Assembly: GCA_048498515.1 (NCBI GenBank)
Contig: JBEHXV010000008.1
Span: 62,001 to 126,000 of the forward strand
Direction: 5' to 3'
Length of the DNA: 64,000 nt
Source of the DNA: UBA4416 sp048498515
Lineage (GTDB): Bacteria > Bacteroidota > Bacteroidia > B-17B0 > Aurantibacillaceae
Part shown: positions 26,001-35,273 of the stretch, one piece after another
How positions within the stretch are numbered: the first letter of the stretch is position 1
Layout: the number at the start of each line of letters is the position of its first letter
Made by a program: the position numbers and the translations under genes
Notes under the pieces: generated by a model
What the model was told of the DNA's origin: nothing
What the model saw: only the letters and a program-made list of their open reading frames with translations
The model's database searches: none

Positions 26001-26733
26001 GTTTGACTTGCGCAGAACAGGTGGTATCTCTATTAATGCCAACTATACATTACAGTTTGCCGATGGTTCAGGTTCTAACTCTGCTTCAGGCGCTAACTTA
26101 TCAAGTACAGGTCAGCCAAACTTAAGGGTAACATTGCCTTTAAACTATGACCGCAGGCATAATTTCGTGTTAACGTTTGACTACCGTTTTGGCGAAGGAA
26201 AAGATTACAGAGGCCCGCAGTTTAACCGCAAGAAAAAAGACGGAAGTTCACAAACTGTACAAATATTACAAAACGTAGGTGCTAACTTACAGTTCTTAAC
26301 CGGTTCGGGTACTCCTTATACACGTTACGACAGACCTATTCCAGTTGGCGGTAGAAGTAACATTACCGGTTCATTAAACGGTTCTAACATGCCTTGGACT
26401 TTCAGGTCGAACTTAAGGATTGATAAAAACATTGAGTTATCATGGGGTAAAAAAGAAGGACAGGACCGCAAAACTGCTAACCTGAACATTTATTTACAAT
26501 GCCTGAACCTGTTCAACAACAAAAACGTGTTAGGTGTGTTTAACTATACCGGTGATGCCTCAGATGATGGTTACCTTGCTTCAGCAGCTGGCCAACAAGC
26601 TGTTCTGCAACAGGCCCAAGCAAACAATGCGCAACAAAGCTTTCAGGATCAATATGGCATTTATTTAAATAACGCTATTAGTAATTACGGAAGACCAAGA
26701 ACTATCAGAATAGGCGTTATGCTTGACTTTTAA
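23050..26733 (+). CDS. TonB-dependent outer-membrane receptor
   Basis: A 1227-residue outer-membrane protein with signal peptide (residues 1-21, ending V-A-Q), a carboxypeptidase-regulatory-like beta-sandwich at about 24-108, a plug domain at about 128-230 (NVRGGR, D-G-V-K-V, G-G-L-P-A-Q-Y-G-D-A-T-S-G-V) and a 22-strand-type barrel ending R-I-G-V-M-L-D-F. The plug and barrel import or gate ligands with TonB/ExbBD energy. The SusC signature is not obvious, and no SusD gene follows; instead an exported 1461-residue protein and a PorV/PorQ-like gene follow. The barrel is long for the family. Confidence 0.9.
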   Translation: MLRKIYFSIVTLLLAGSFAVAQNTSGSIKVLLKDKANGEAIPFANVVAYQNGVQVGVGTTDMDGYAVIKPLAPGKYDVKGVYVGYQPQEMKGINVSESKTTYITINLENGEGVKLDEVVVVEYQEPLIDPDTKSGGTVTREEYQNMATKNINSVAATTAGVFQADEGGSLNVRGGRTENTTYFVDGVKVIGGLGVPQQGVEQLQVITGGLPAQYGDATSGVISVTTRGPQSKFFGGVELISSQLTDAYGYNSIGFSLGGPIWQKKDSAGNKTPVIGFILSGQGTYEKDPDPQYNKQYKVKDDKLKEIENKPLTLSRTGEGFLPSLQYVTKDDMEEIKARQNVAQRSVALNGKLDFKITPNTNLTLGGAFDYGNRHDFTNTYALFNPQNNPQVIGTTWRAFANVRQKFGSSQSGADKEKSQAIITNAYFTFLASYEQTKSKTQDDTHRDKIFDYGYIGKFNYTVDTNNYILTTDPNRDSLWYQYQGPKFNNVTFERSEVNATGANYTSQIFDYFSTTQTLNQVQTRNGLLNGDRPTNIFALYSGTGRQYNGYGMTDRTQLRFTSSFSADLKNHALMVGVEYDQRNESGYTLLPIDLWTRMRQLTNFHLNKSYEYYQIGTPAGGDPTHPYYYGRSVYNDVDQTQIDKSIREMMGLPATNQMYINTDALNPSDLKLEMFSAQDLLGNGVSNSLVDYYGYDYLGKKDNKATSINDFLTAEDSRGNKTFHVGAYKPIYIAGYIQDKFDYKDIKFNVGVRVDRFDANQKVLKDKYSFFDISKAGEVAPDRPSNIKDDYAVYVDAEGSNKIVGFRHEDTWYNIEGKEIADPSILTTGGRVFPWLKDQKYDGSYKIDANAFTDYKPQINVMPRVAFSFPISDVANFFAHYDVLTQRPNVSMRFDPRDYYFFSSNSNNPFLTNPNLKPEKTIDYELGYNQVLNEKKNAALKITAFYREMRNQITTQTINQAYPQTYYTYVNKDFGTVKGLSMEFDLRRTGGISINANYTLQFADGSGSNSASGANLSSTGQPNLRVTLPLNYDRRHNFVLTFDYRFGEGKDYRGPQFNRKKKDGSSQTVQILQNVGANLQFLTGSGTPYTRYDRPIPVGGRSNITGSLNGSNMPWTFRSNLRIDKNIELSWGKKEGQDRKTANLNIYLQCLNLFNNKNVLGVFNYTGDASDDGYLASAAGQQAVLQQAQANNAQQSFQDQYGIYLNNAISNYGRPRTIRIGVMLDF

Positions 26734-26761
26734 TTGATAATATTATAAAAACGGGAATCTT

Positions 26762-29700
26762 ATGGAAATGATGAGTAGATTAAATAAACATATCTTGATT
26801 GCAGCCGCAACACTAAGTGTTATTACTGTTAATGCAAGAGAAAAAACAGGTTCTGTGTTCAGGACTTCGGCCCCTCAAAAGGTAATGGCCGGATGTTCGC
26901 CGGCACAAAACGCTGCTGAATTAACCGTAAATAACGTAAGAACCATTATTTATTCTGGTTCTGATATGTGGTGGGACTTGTTCGGAAATGGTAATGCGTG
27001 GTACGCTATTCCTAAAGTGGAAGATAAATCCAAGTTCCAGAACTCCTGTTTTGCCGGGAACGTTTGGTTTGGTGGACTTGATGTGGGTGGGCAGTTAAAG
27101 ATCGCCGCTCAAACCTACCGTCAGGGCGGTATCGACTTCTGGTCGGGTCCTTTATCAACGGTTGACGCGAGTATTACGCAAGATGTATGTAGTAAATATG
27201 ATAAGATCTTTACCATGTCGCGCGAAAACGTAGACAACTACATTTTATCAGGTAGTGAAATGACATCGGATATTGCTAACTGGCCTGGTAATGGTGACTT
27301 ATCTTTAAACCAGGATCCTCAGCTTGCTCCTTATTTTGATGGAAACGGTAACGGTGTATACGATCCGGAGAACAGGCTGGATTATCCATACTATGATATT
27401 TACAACAATGCAGGTTTTGATAATTTAGGTGTTTGTAAAGCGCGTGTATTTGGTGACGAAACGTTATGGTGGGTTTACAACGATAATGGTGGAGTTCACC
27501 AGGCTACCGGTGGTAAATCAATTGGTATGGAAGTAAGGGCCCAGGCTTTTGCCTTCAAAACAACTGACGAGATCAATAACATGACCTTTTACAACTACCA
27601 GATCATTAACCGTTCTTCATTCTCCTTATTAAACACGTACATGACTGTTTGGACGGATGCCGATTTAGGCCAGTACCAGGATGATTATATTGGTTGCGAC
27701 GTAAAAAGAGGTTTAGGATATATTTATAATGGTGATGGTTTTGATGAGAATGGTAACGGTATCATCGGTTACGGAGCATATATTCCTGCATTGGGTTGCG
27801 ACTTCTTCCAGGGACCTATTAATACCTCCAACCTAAATGATGATGATGGTGATGGACAGGTTGATGAACCGGGTGAGCAAATGGGAATGACCAAATTCTT
27901 ATACTTTAACAATAATTTACCAGGGTTCCCGACTCAAACAACCGATCCTCAAACAGCTGCTCAGTACTACCAGTACATGACAGGTTTCTGGAGAGATGGA
28001 ACACCATTTACCTGTGGTGGTAACGCTTACGGTGGGTCAATTCCTACCAGTTACGTTTACCCTTCAGATACTTATACAAGTGGTGTTTGTGGATCTGCTA
28101 CATGGGACGATACAGGTGTACCGGGCGACAGGCGTTTCATGCAGTCTTCAGGTCCTTTCACATTAGCACCGGGAGCTGTAAACTACATCACCTTTGGTTT
28201 ACCTTGGGCCAGGACCACTGCTGCCAACTCTCCAAAATCATCTATTCCTTTATTAAAAATTGCCGATGATAAAGCTCAGGCTTTATTCGACAACTGCTTT
28301 AAAGTATTAAGCGGTCCGGAAGCACCGGATATGACCATACAGGAAATGAGCAATGAGCTAATCATTTACTTCTCAAATAAACCAGGATCAAATAATTACC
28401 TGAACCAGTATTTGGAAAAAGATGTAGCCATTATCGTAGATACAACACACTATTATCCTGTAGATAAATTCTATCACATGGAAGGCTTTAAAGTATATCA
28501 GTTAAAGAACGAATCAGTAGTTCAGGAAGAATTACATGACCAGTCAAAAGCTAAATTGGTATTCAGCTGTGATGTGAATAATGGTGTTCAACGTTTAATC
28601 AATTATGAGTACGATGCCGCAACTGGTGGCGACGTAGCAGTTGATAAAACAGAAGGTCAGGTAGAGTTTGATAAAGGACTTAAGTCTACTTTCCACTTTA
28701 CACAGGATCAGTTCTCTTTGGCAAGTGATAAAAAGGTAATTAATAATAAAACCTATTACTTCTTCTGTGTTGCTTATGGTTATAACCAATATGGCCAATA
28801 CAAAGAAGATGCTCCTTTCACTGCAGCTAACGCTGCTTCATCCGAAGGACAAAAACGTCCTTATCTTGAAGGAAGGAAGTCGAAAAAAGCATTTGGTATC
28901 CCGCACATCCCGGATCCTGAAAAAGAAGGTTCAATTACAAACTCGGCATATGGTTACGGACCAAAAGTAACCCGTTTGGAAGGACAAGGAAATGGCGGTA
29001 ACATCCTGGATTTAACCCAGGGATCTGTCGACCAAATTCTGAACAACGGCGGAAGACAAGATGTGATTACTTATGAGAATGGACGTGGTCCAATCAACAT
29101 TAAAGTAGTTGACCCTTTAAACGTTCCTAACTCTACCTTCTCATTAAAGTTCATTAACAGAAACTGGTTCTACAAAACAGGTTTAACCAGCGGACAAATA
29201 AATGACACCATTAATGCTGATCCATGCAGAAGCACAGAATGGCATAAAACATTCCCTTACCCAATGCTGAACAGGAAAAACACGCAGTACGCAAAAGTAA
29301 CTGCTGATACAGCTACCTGGGTTTTAACTGATTTGTCTACCAATAAAGTATACTATCCATGTAAAGCCATTAAAATGGCTGAGGAATACTATTTCAGCGA
29401 CCTGGGCTTGTCAATTAACATTGGACAGTCGAGAGATGTAGCGGATGTTGCTGTTCCTGCAAATGTTAATACCGATAAAGTGGTTGAGCAGGGTGACCTT
29501 TTAGAAGGAACCATCTCTTATGCCGATCCATCATCTCCTTGGCTGACGGGTATTCCTGATACGGATGGTGAGTCACCAATCAACTGGATCAGATCAGGTA
29601 GCTATAAAAATGATCAAAATCCATCTCAAAATGACTATACATCAGCTACAGATTACTTTATGGATCCTAACGGTGTATTCGAAGGTATTTTAAATGGTAC

Positions 29701-31147
29701 CTGGGCCCCGTATGCTCTTGTAGCTTCAACAAAAACAGGTTCTGTGGAGGCTGCTCCGGGCTATAGCGCTACGGCAAACGCTTCAGGACTGGTTTCTCCA
29801 ATTAATTACGATCTGCGTTCTTTAGCCAGCGTTGATATTGTGCTTACCAAAGATAAGAGCAAATGGACTCATTGCCTTGTATTGGAAGAATGCGATGAAA
29901 ATGTGGCAAACCCAACAGGCGCCAGGAAATTGGAGGCCAGAAAGAGCAAATGTGTTGATAAGCAAGGTATTCCATTGGGCGCCCCAGGCTGTAACACTGC
30001 TGAAGCGTTGGTTGATTCTGTTCCATTTGGCGGTGTTCCGGGCTCAGCTCAGTTCCAATATGGTTTAGGTTGGTTCCCTGGTTATGCAGTGAACCTGGAA
30101 ACAGGCGAGAGGATGAACATTGCTTTTGGCGAGGATTCTTACCAGAACAACGGTAACATCACGTCGGCTAATAATGGTGCCGATATGATTTGGAACCCGA
30201 CTGCCAATGCAGCTAATTTCCAGTCAGGCTATCCATATACATTTGGTGGAAGACACTATATCTATGTATTTGGTCATAACAGAAGTACAATGACCTATTC
30301 CATGACAGGTACCAATCAGCCAATATCGGGTAAACCTATTGGTGTGGGTACATACAACCAATTCGCTGATTTTGCATTCGCTTATAAATGGGCTTATAAT
30401 ACTACCACCAATGGTGCTAATATGCTTACCAATATCTGGTCAGAAGCCATGTGGGTGAACCTTCCTATTTTATCTGATGCAAGATATGCGTTTAGCAATC
30501 CTGCCAATATGCCTTGTGATGCGAAAGTAAGGCTAAGGGTTAAGAAGGCTTACAAATTTGGTATGAGTGGATCTTATACCAACACTTTAACAGCCTATAA
30601 ACAAGCTCAATTGGCTACACCGCTTTACGACAATGCTCCTAACGGTACAAGTACAAATTACACAAGGTTAACGAACGATACATTGTTAACATCAGTAAAC
30701 AATAACTTTGGATACTATACATTCAATACGGCAGATATCTTTACTGAGATCGCTAATGCCGGTAAATTAAAATCAGGCCTTGATCTCATCAATGTTGTTC
30801 CAAACCCTTATTATGCTTACTCTACTTATGAGGCAAACAGAACTGATACAAGGGTGAGGATTACCAACCTTCCTAATAAATGTAAGATCAAAATCTTTAC
30901 ATTAAACGGAACGCTTGTAAGAACATTTGACAGGGATGTAAGCGGACAGGAAGATGAGATTGAAACAACCAATTCGGATTTCAAACACTCACGTCGATTA
31001 CCTTACCAGGATTGGGATTTGAAAAACCAAAATGGAATTACAGTAGCCAGTGGATTGTATATTATTCATATTGATGTACCGGGCGTGGGAGAAAAAATAC
31101 TGAAATGGTTCGGTGTTATGAGACCTTTAGACTTACAAAATTATTAA
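26762..31147 (+). CDS. Large exported protein with type IX-like C-terminal domain
   Basis: A 1461-residue protein with an N-terminal signal peptide (about residues 6-25; starts at 26762, 26768 or 26771 are all possible). I do not recognise the central region. Asp/Asn-rich Ca-binding-like loops occur at about 193 (D-G-N-G-N-G-V-Y-D-P) and 359 (D-D-D-G-D-G-Q-V-D). From about 1343 a sorting-domain or FlgD-like Ig fold appears: V-V-P-N-P-Y, I-K-I-F-T-L-N-G-x-L-V-R-T-F, W-D-L-K-N-Q-N-G and V-A-S-G-L-Y-I-I-H-I. It is 28 bp after the receptor gene and 28 bp before the PorV-like gene, so one operon. The likely location is the cell surface. Confidence 0.8.
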   Translation: MEMMSRLNKHILIAAATLSVITVNAREKTGSVFRTSAPQKVMAGCSPAQNAAELTVNNVRTIIYSGSDMWWDLFGNGNAWYAIPKVEDKSKFQNSCFAGNVWFGGLDVGGQLKIAAQTYRQGGIDFWSGPLSTVDASITQDVCSKYDKIFTMSRENVDNYILSGSEMTSDIANWPGNGDLSLNQDPQLAPYFDGNGNGVYDPENRLDYPYYDIYNNAGFDNLGVCKARVFGDETLWWVYNDNGGVHQATGGKSIGMEVRAQAFAFKTTDEINNMTFYNYQIINRSSFSLLNTYMTVWTDADLGQYQDDYIGCDVKRGLGYIYNGDGFDENGNGIIGYGAYIPALGCDFFQGPINTSNLNDDDGDGQVDEPGEQMGMTKFLYFNNNLPGFPTQTTDPQTAAQYYQYMTGFWRDGTPFTCGGNAYGGSIPTSYVYPSDTYTSGVCGSATWDDTGVPGDRRFMQSSGPFTLAPGAVNYITFGLPWARTTAANSPKSSIPLLKIADDKAQALFDNCFKVLSGPEAPDMTIQEMSNELIIYFSNKPGSNNYLNQYLEKDVAIIVDTTHYYPVDKFYHMEGFKVYQLKNESVVQEELHDQSKAKLVFSCDVNNGVQRLINYEYDAATGGDVAVDKTEGQVEFDKGLKSTFHFTQDQFSLASDKKVINNKTYYFFCVAYGYNQYGQYKEDAPFTAANAASSEGQKRPYLEGRKSKKAFGIPHIPDPEKEGSITNSAYGYGPKVTRLEGQGNGGNILDLTQGSVDQILNNGGRQDVITYENGRGPINIKVVDPLNVPNSTFSLKFINRNWFYKTGLTSGQINDTINADPCRSTEWHKTFPYPMLNRKNTQYAKVTADTATWVLTDLSTNKVYYPCKAIKMAEEYYFSDLGLSINIGQSRDVADVAVPANVNTDKVVEQGDLLEGTISYADPSSPWLTGIPDTDGESPINWIRSGSYKNDQNPSQNDYTSATDYFMDPNGVFEGILNGTWAPYALVASTKTGSVEAAPGYSATANASGLVSPINYDLRSLASVDIVLTKDKSKWTHCLVLEECDENVANPTGARKLEARKSKCVDKQGIPLGAPGCNTAEALVDSVPFGGVPGSAQFQYGLGWFPGYAVNLETGERMNIAFGEDSYQNNGNITSANNGADMIWNPTANAANFQSGYPYTFGGRHYIYVFGHNRSTMTYSMTGTNQPISGKPIGVGTYNQFADFAFAYKWAYNTTTNGANMLTNIWSEAMWVNLPILSDARYAFSNPANMPCDAKVRLRVKKAYKFGMSGSYTNTLTAYKQAQLATPLYDNAPNGTSTNYTRLTNDTLLTSVNNNFGYYTFNTADIFTEIANAGKLKSGLDLINVVPNPYYAYSTYEANRTDTRVRITNLPNKCKIKIFTLNGTLVRTFDRDVSGQEDEIETTNSDFKHSRRLPYQDWDLKNQNGITVASGLYIIHIDVPGVGEKILKWFGVMRPLDLQNY

Positions 31148-31175
31148 TTCAATAAAAGCATTTAATAGATAAATT

Positions 31176-32264
31176 ATGAAATCCTTATTAAATAAATCAA
31201 TTGCCGTAAGTTTAACAGCTGGGTTTTTGGCAGCAGGCTTAACAGTAAAGGCGGGTAACCCTGAGCGTGCAGGTCAGGCCGGTGCAACACAGTTGCTCAT
31301 CAACCCTTACGCACGTTCTGCCGGCTGGGCAAGTGCAAATACGTCGAGGGTAAGAGGGCTTGAATCTCAATACTCCAACATTGCAGGTCTTGCTTTCACC
31401 AAGAAAACAGAATTAATGTTCATGCGTTCGGCCTGGCTGGTTGGTACAGGGATCAATATCAATGCATTTGGTCTCTCCCAAAGGGTAGGCGAAACAGGTG
31501 CCATTGGTTTGGGAATTACCTCTATTAACGCAGGTAAAATCGAAAGAACAACAGAAGAGCAACCCGAAGGAGGTTTGGGTACGTTTACACCACACTTTAC
31601 CAACATTGCCTTATCCTATGCTAAAGGGTTTTCCGATAACATTTATGGTGGTGCCACGGTAAGGGTAATATCCGAAGGGATAGATAACGTAAAAGCTCAG
31701 GGTGTTTCCATTGATGCAGGTATTCAATACCACACCGGTAAATACGATCAAATCCATTTAGGCGTAGCTTTGAAAAACGTTGGCCCTAAAATGCAGTACA
31801 AAGGCGATGGTTTATCCATCCAAAGATCATTTGAGAACGCCTATGGCAACAGTGTTGAGATGACCGTTAACGGTAAATCACAGGCATTTGACTTGCCGGC
31901 ATTATTAAACATTGGTGGCGCTTATGATTTTTATTTATTAAAAGACACAACAGGAAGGTTAAAAACACACCGCATTACAGTAGCGGCTAACTTTACGTCT
32001 AACTCTTTTACTAAAGACAATTATTTATTCGGTCTTGAGTACAGCTGGAAAGAAATTGTAATGGTTCGTGGAGGCGTAGCTACCGAACAAGGTATTTTTA
32101 AAGGCGAAGGAAACCGTACTACTGCTTTTACAGGACCTACCTGCGGTGCAACGGTTGAAATCCCTTTTGGAGAAAAGAAATCAACATTTGGTATTGATTA
32201 TTCTTACCGTTTTACCAACCCATTTGGTGGCGTTCACTCATTTGGTGCGAGGATAAACTTATAA
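31176..32264 (+). CDS. PorV/PorQ-family outer-membrane protein
   Basis: A 362-residue protein with signal peptide (ending T-V-K-A at about residue 26) and a FadL-like barrel pattern. A-G-Q-A-G-A-T-Q-L-L-I-N-P-x-A-R-S-x-G-W, S-R-V-x-G-L-E and N-I-A-G-x-A-F-T are PorV/PorQ-family features. The C terminus ends in alternating aromatic strands (H-S-F-G-A-R-I-N-L) as barrel proteins do. PorV carries type IX cargo from the translocon to the attachment complex; this one may serve the neighbouring 1461-residue protein. It is probably a paralogue rather than the core PorV, because no other type IX gene is nearby. Confidence 0.85.
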   Translation: MKSLLNKSIAVSLTAGFLAAGLTVKAGNPERAGQAGATQLLINPYARSAGWASANTSRVRGLESQYSNIAGLAFTKKTELMFMRSAWLVGTGININAFGLSQRVGETGAIGLGITSINAGKIERTTEEQPEGGLGTFTPHFTNIALSYAKGFSDNIYGGATVRVISEGIDNVKAQGVSIDAGIQYHTGKYDQIHLGVALKNVGPKMQYKGDGLSIQRSFENAYGNSVEMTVNGKSQAFDLPALLNIGGAYDFYLLKDTTGRLKTHRITVAANFTSNSFTKDNYLFGLEYSWKEIVMVRGGVATEQGIFKGEGNRTTAFTGPTCGATVEIPFGEKKSTFGIDYSYRFTNPFGGVHSFGARINL

Positions 32265-32296
32265 TCACTATATTTGTTTAACACAATTTTCAGAGT

Positions 32297-32325
32297 CCCG
32301 TCCCGATACCATCGGGACGGGTTCT
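32297..32325 (+). terminator. Terminator of the receptor operon
   Basis: Perfect 11-bp stem CCCGTCCCGAT / ATCGGGACGGG, loop ACC, followed by TTCTTTTATTTT. Confidence 0.9.
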
Positions 32326-32346
32326 TTTATTTTAAAAATACATACA

Positions 32347-32820
32347 ATGGCAACGATTGCATATTACACGGAAGAAGGATTGCAAAAATTAAAGGACGAG
32401 CTGCACCAGTTAAGAACAGTTGAAAGACAAAGCGTTATCAGGCAAATTGCCGAAGCGCGCGATAAAGGCGATTTATCGGAAAATGCCGAGTACGACGCGG
32501 CCAAGGAAGCCCAGGGCCTCCTGGAATTAAAGATCGCCAAACTGGAAGAGATCGTGTCCAACGCGCGCATTGTAGACAGTGCCCAGCTCGATACTTCCAA
32601 GGTGAGCATTTTAACCACGGTAAAGATCAAGAACCTTAAGAATAATGCCGAAATGAAATACACCATTGTAGCTGAGAACGAAGCCGATTTTAAAGCCGGT
32701 AAGATCTCTATCGATTCGCCTATAGGTAAGGGATTGGTTGGCCGCAAAGTAGGTGATAAAGTGGAAGTAACTGTTCCCGCAGGCGTTATTCCTTTCCAAA
32801 TCATGGAGATCTCAATTTAA
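32347..32820 (+). CDS. greA: Transcription elongation factor GreA
   Basis: A 157-residue protein matching GreA. The N-terminal coiled coil (about 8-75) carries the tip acidic residues in D-L-S-E-N-A-E-Y-D-A-A, which stimulate RNA polymerase cleavage of backtracked transcripts. The C-terminal FKBP-like domain ends I-P-F-Q-I-M-E-I. It is cytoplasmic and of normal length. It is followed after 5 bp by the HIT gene, and the pair is probably one transcript. Confidence 0.95.
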   Translation: MATIAYYTEEGLQKLKDELHQLRTVERQSVIRQIAEARDKGDLSENAEYDAAKEAQGLLELKIAKLEEIVSNARIVDSAQLDTSKVSILTTVKIKNLKNNAEMKYTIVAENEADFKAGKISIDSPIGKGLVGRKVGDKVEVTVPAGVIPFQIMEISI

Positions 32821-32825
32821 ACGCC

Positions 32826-33221
32826 ATGGCCAGTATCTTTTCAAAAATAATTGCAGGAGAAATTCCTTGCTATAAGATAGCCGAAAATGACAATTACATT
32901 GCCTTTTTGGATATTTTCCCATTGAAAAAGGGTCATACCCTTGTCGTTCCTAAAAAAGAGGTGGATTATATTTTTGACCTCGATAACGAAACACTTAATG
33001 GCCTGATGACCTTTTCCAAACAGGTGGCCGCAGCTATTAAAACAGCTATTCCATGCAACAGGATTGGTGTTTCGGTAATAGGGCTCGAAGTGCCGCATGC
33101 CCATGTGCATTTAATTCCAATCAACACCGAAAACGATATGAATTTCAGAAACGAAAAATTAAAACTGTCCAAAGAGGAGTTTGAAAGCATCGCTTCTGCC
33201 ATTCGCACCGCGCTGGACTAA
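32826..33221 (+). CDS. HIT family nucleotide hydrolase/transferase
   Basis: A 131-residue histidine-triad protein. The motif H-A-H-V-H-L-I-P is at 91-98, with His93 the expected nucleophile. It opens with I-F-S-K-I-I-A-G-E-I-P and contains the K-K-G-H-T-L-V-V-P-K strand at about 34-43, typical of the Hint branch. Family members hydrolyse purine nucleoside phosphoramidates. Two Cys residues in the N-terminal half (15, 77) do not form the zinc site of some members. Translationally close to greA (5 bp). Confidence 0.9.
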   Translation: MASIFSKIIAGEIPCYKIAENDNYIAFLDIFPLKKGHTLVVPKKEVDYIFDLDNETLNGLMTFSKQVAAAIKTAIPCNRIGVSVIGLEVPHAHVHLIPINTENDMNFRNEKLKLSKEEFESIASAIRTALD

Positions 33222-33262
33222 CGTTCGCCGATTTGGCTCATTTATTATCATTTTTTGACGAA

Positions 33263-33290
33263 TTGCCGTTAATAAAAACGCTTATATTTG
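33263..33290 (+). promoter_or_regulatory. Promoter of yidC
   Basis: TTG at 33263-33265, a 17-base spacer and TATATTTG at 33283-33290, followed 24 bp later by the yidC ATG. Both boxes match the Bacteroidota consensus. Confidence 0.75.
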
Positions 33291-33313
33291 CAGCCTAAAA
33301 TTTATTTCCCATC

Positions 33314-35188
33314 ATGGATAAAAAATCGCTTATCGGCCTGGGCTTAATTGCAGTCATTTTAATTACATGGCTGACTCTTAGCGGGCCAAGCAAAGAACAA
33401 ATTGCCCGTAATAAAGAGATTAAGGATTCGGTTGAACTGGCTATGAAAAAAGCCGAAGCCGAGACACAAGCAAAGCAAATGGCCGAAAAAGCCATCGCAA
33501 CACCAACCGCTCCTTTATCAGACTCTGCCAAACAAGTTATTTCGCAACAGGTTTATAAGGATTTCTCCGTTTCTGCAACTGGTAAAGCCGAAGTTGTTAC
33601 AATTGAGAATGAGAACATGAAAGCCTACATCTCTACAAAAGGTGGTATGGTAACAAAAGTGGAATTGAAAAACTACCAACGCTACGGGCAAAGAGATTGC
33701 CTGATCCTGTTTGCCGACTCTACCAAACAATCCCTGCAATTCCAGGCCTATAACAACAATGCCAAATTTGCAACAGATAGTTTTTATTTTAAGCCCTCAG
33801 CTGCTAACGAAACGGTAAGCGGTACAGACACTAAATCCATCAGCTTAAAACTGGAAACAGCACAGCCGGGAAGTTATATTGAATATGTTTATACCTTAAA
33901 AGGAAACGATTACATGCTGGGCTACGATGTGAACTTTGTGCAAATGCAAAACATCATTTCCAACACAGCAAAACAAGTAACCCTGCATTGGTCGCAAGCC
34001 CTCCCGTCGCAGGAGAAACATATTGTGAAAGAAAGAGAGACTGCTACAGCCTACTGGAACCAAGCCAAAGAAGGAGTTGATTACATTAACGCACGCAAAA
34101 GTGAAGAGAAATTGTTGAACGAGGACAATGTTAAATGGATCACGTTCAAGCAACATTTTTTTAACTCTACTTTAATTGCAAATACTGAGTTCTCAAAAGA
34201 AGGCAGCTTTATTAAAACCTCTGAAACGCCCTCGTCGCAGTATGTAAAAACCATGACAGCGGAAGTTGGCATTCCGTATAATCATACCGGTGTTGAGAAA
34301 TTTGGGATGAAATTTTATTTCGGGCCAACCAAATACAGCGACTTAAAGGCTTATGACCTTGATCTCGAAAAAATGATCCCATTGGGCTGGAGCGTGTTCA
34401 GCTACCTTAATAAATGGATGATCATTCCTTTATTCAGCCTGCTTTCGGGCTTAAATACAGGCATCATTATCCTTATCCTGACCCTCATCCTTAAAACCTT
34501 GTTGTTCCCTATTGCTTATAAAACCTATATGAGCAGCGCTAAAATGCGTGTGTTGAAACCTGAGATCGATGAGATAAATGCTAAGTACGAAAAGAATGAT
34601 GACCCAATGAAAAAGCAGCAGGAAACCATGTCGCTTTACCGAAGAGCCGGAGCAAACCCGCTTTCGGGATGCCTGCCAATGCTTATCCAGTTTCCTATTT
34701 TAATTGCCCTTTTCGGCTTTTTCCCGGCTGCTATTGAATTAAGACAAAAACCATTTATGTGGGCCGATGACTTGTCAACCTACGATTCCATTTACGATTT
34801 TGGCTTTAATGTGTGGGGTTACGGCGACCACATCAGCTTATTTGCTTTGCTCATGTTTGTGTCAACTATTATTTACACATGGATGAACAGCGCGTTGTTA
34901 CAGCCACAACAAACCAACCAAATGCCAGGCATGAAATACATGATGTACCTGATGCCGGTGATCTTTTTAGCGGTAATGAACAGCTATGCCGCGGGTTTAA
35001 GCTGGTACTATTTCCTGGCAAACGTCATTACTTTCCTGCAAACCTGGTTAATGCGCAAATTCATTGACGATGGCAAAATAAGGGAAACACTTTTGGCCAA
35101 CATGAAAAAACCTGAGAAAAAATCGGCTTTCCAGGCCAGGCTCGAAGAAATGTCAAAATTGCAACAGCAAAACACCAAGAAAAAATAA
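33314..35188 (+). CDS. yidC: Membrane protein insertase YidC
   Basis: A 624-residue inner-membrane insertase. An N-terminal anchor (about 6-22) precedes a large periplasmic beta-sandwich domain (about 75-350), and the Oxa1 core with five membrane segments lies at about 370-580. The core has K-T-L-L-F-P-I-A-Y-K-T-Y-x-S with the motif M-R-V-L-K-P-E-I and a hydrophilic-groove positive residue region, plus N-P-L-S-G-C-L-P-M-L-I-Q-F-P. It inserts membrane proteins, including complex I subunits encoded next door, with or without SecYEG. A basic Lys-rich tail follows the last segment. It ends before a clear terminator. Confidence 0.95.
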   Translation: MDKKSLIGLGLIAVILITWLTLSGPSKEQIARNKEIKDSVELAMKKAEAETQAKQMAEKAIATPTAPLSDSAKQVISQQVYKDFSVSATGKAEVVTIENENMKAYISTKGGMVTKVELKNYQRYGQRDCLILFADSTKQSLQFQAYNNNAKFATDSFYFKPSAANETVSGTDTKSISLKLETAQPGSYIEYVYTLKGNDYMLGYDVNFVQMQNIISNTAKQVTLHWSQALPSQEKHIVKERETATAYWNQAKEGVDYINARKSEEKLLNEDNVKWITFKQHFFNSTLIANTEFSKEGSFIKTSETPSSQYVKTMTAEVGIPYNHTGVEKFGMKFYFGPTKYSDLKAYDLDLEKMIPLGWSVFSYLNKWMIIPLFSLLSGLNTGIIILILTLILKTLLFPIAYKTYMSSAKMRVLKPEIDEINAKYEKNDDPMKKQQETMSLYRRAGANPLSGCLPMLIQFPILIALFGFFPAAIELRQKPFMWADDLSTYDSIYDFGFNVWGYGDHISLFALLMFVSTIIYTWMNSALLQPQQTNQMPGMKYMMYLMPVIFLAVMNSYAAGLSWYYFLANVITFLQTWLMRKFIDDGKIRETLLANMKKPEKKSAFQARLEEMSKLQQQNTKKK

Positions 35189-35210
35189 GCAGAAAATTTT
35201 TAAAAAACTT

Positions 35211-35244
35211 AAAGCTGTCCGCCAACTGTCGGACAGCTTTTTTT
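35211..35244 (+). terminator. Terminator after yidC
   Basis: Perfect 11-bp stem AAAGCTGTCCG / CGGACAGCTTT with an 8-base loop, continuing into a T run (TTTTTTT). Confidence 0.9.
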
Positions 35245-35273
35245 ATGAAAAAATTAGCATTATTTCGCTAACG

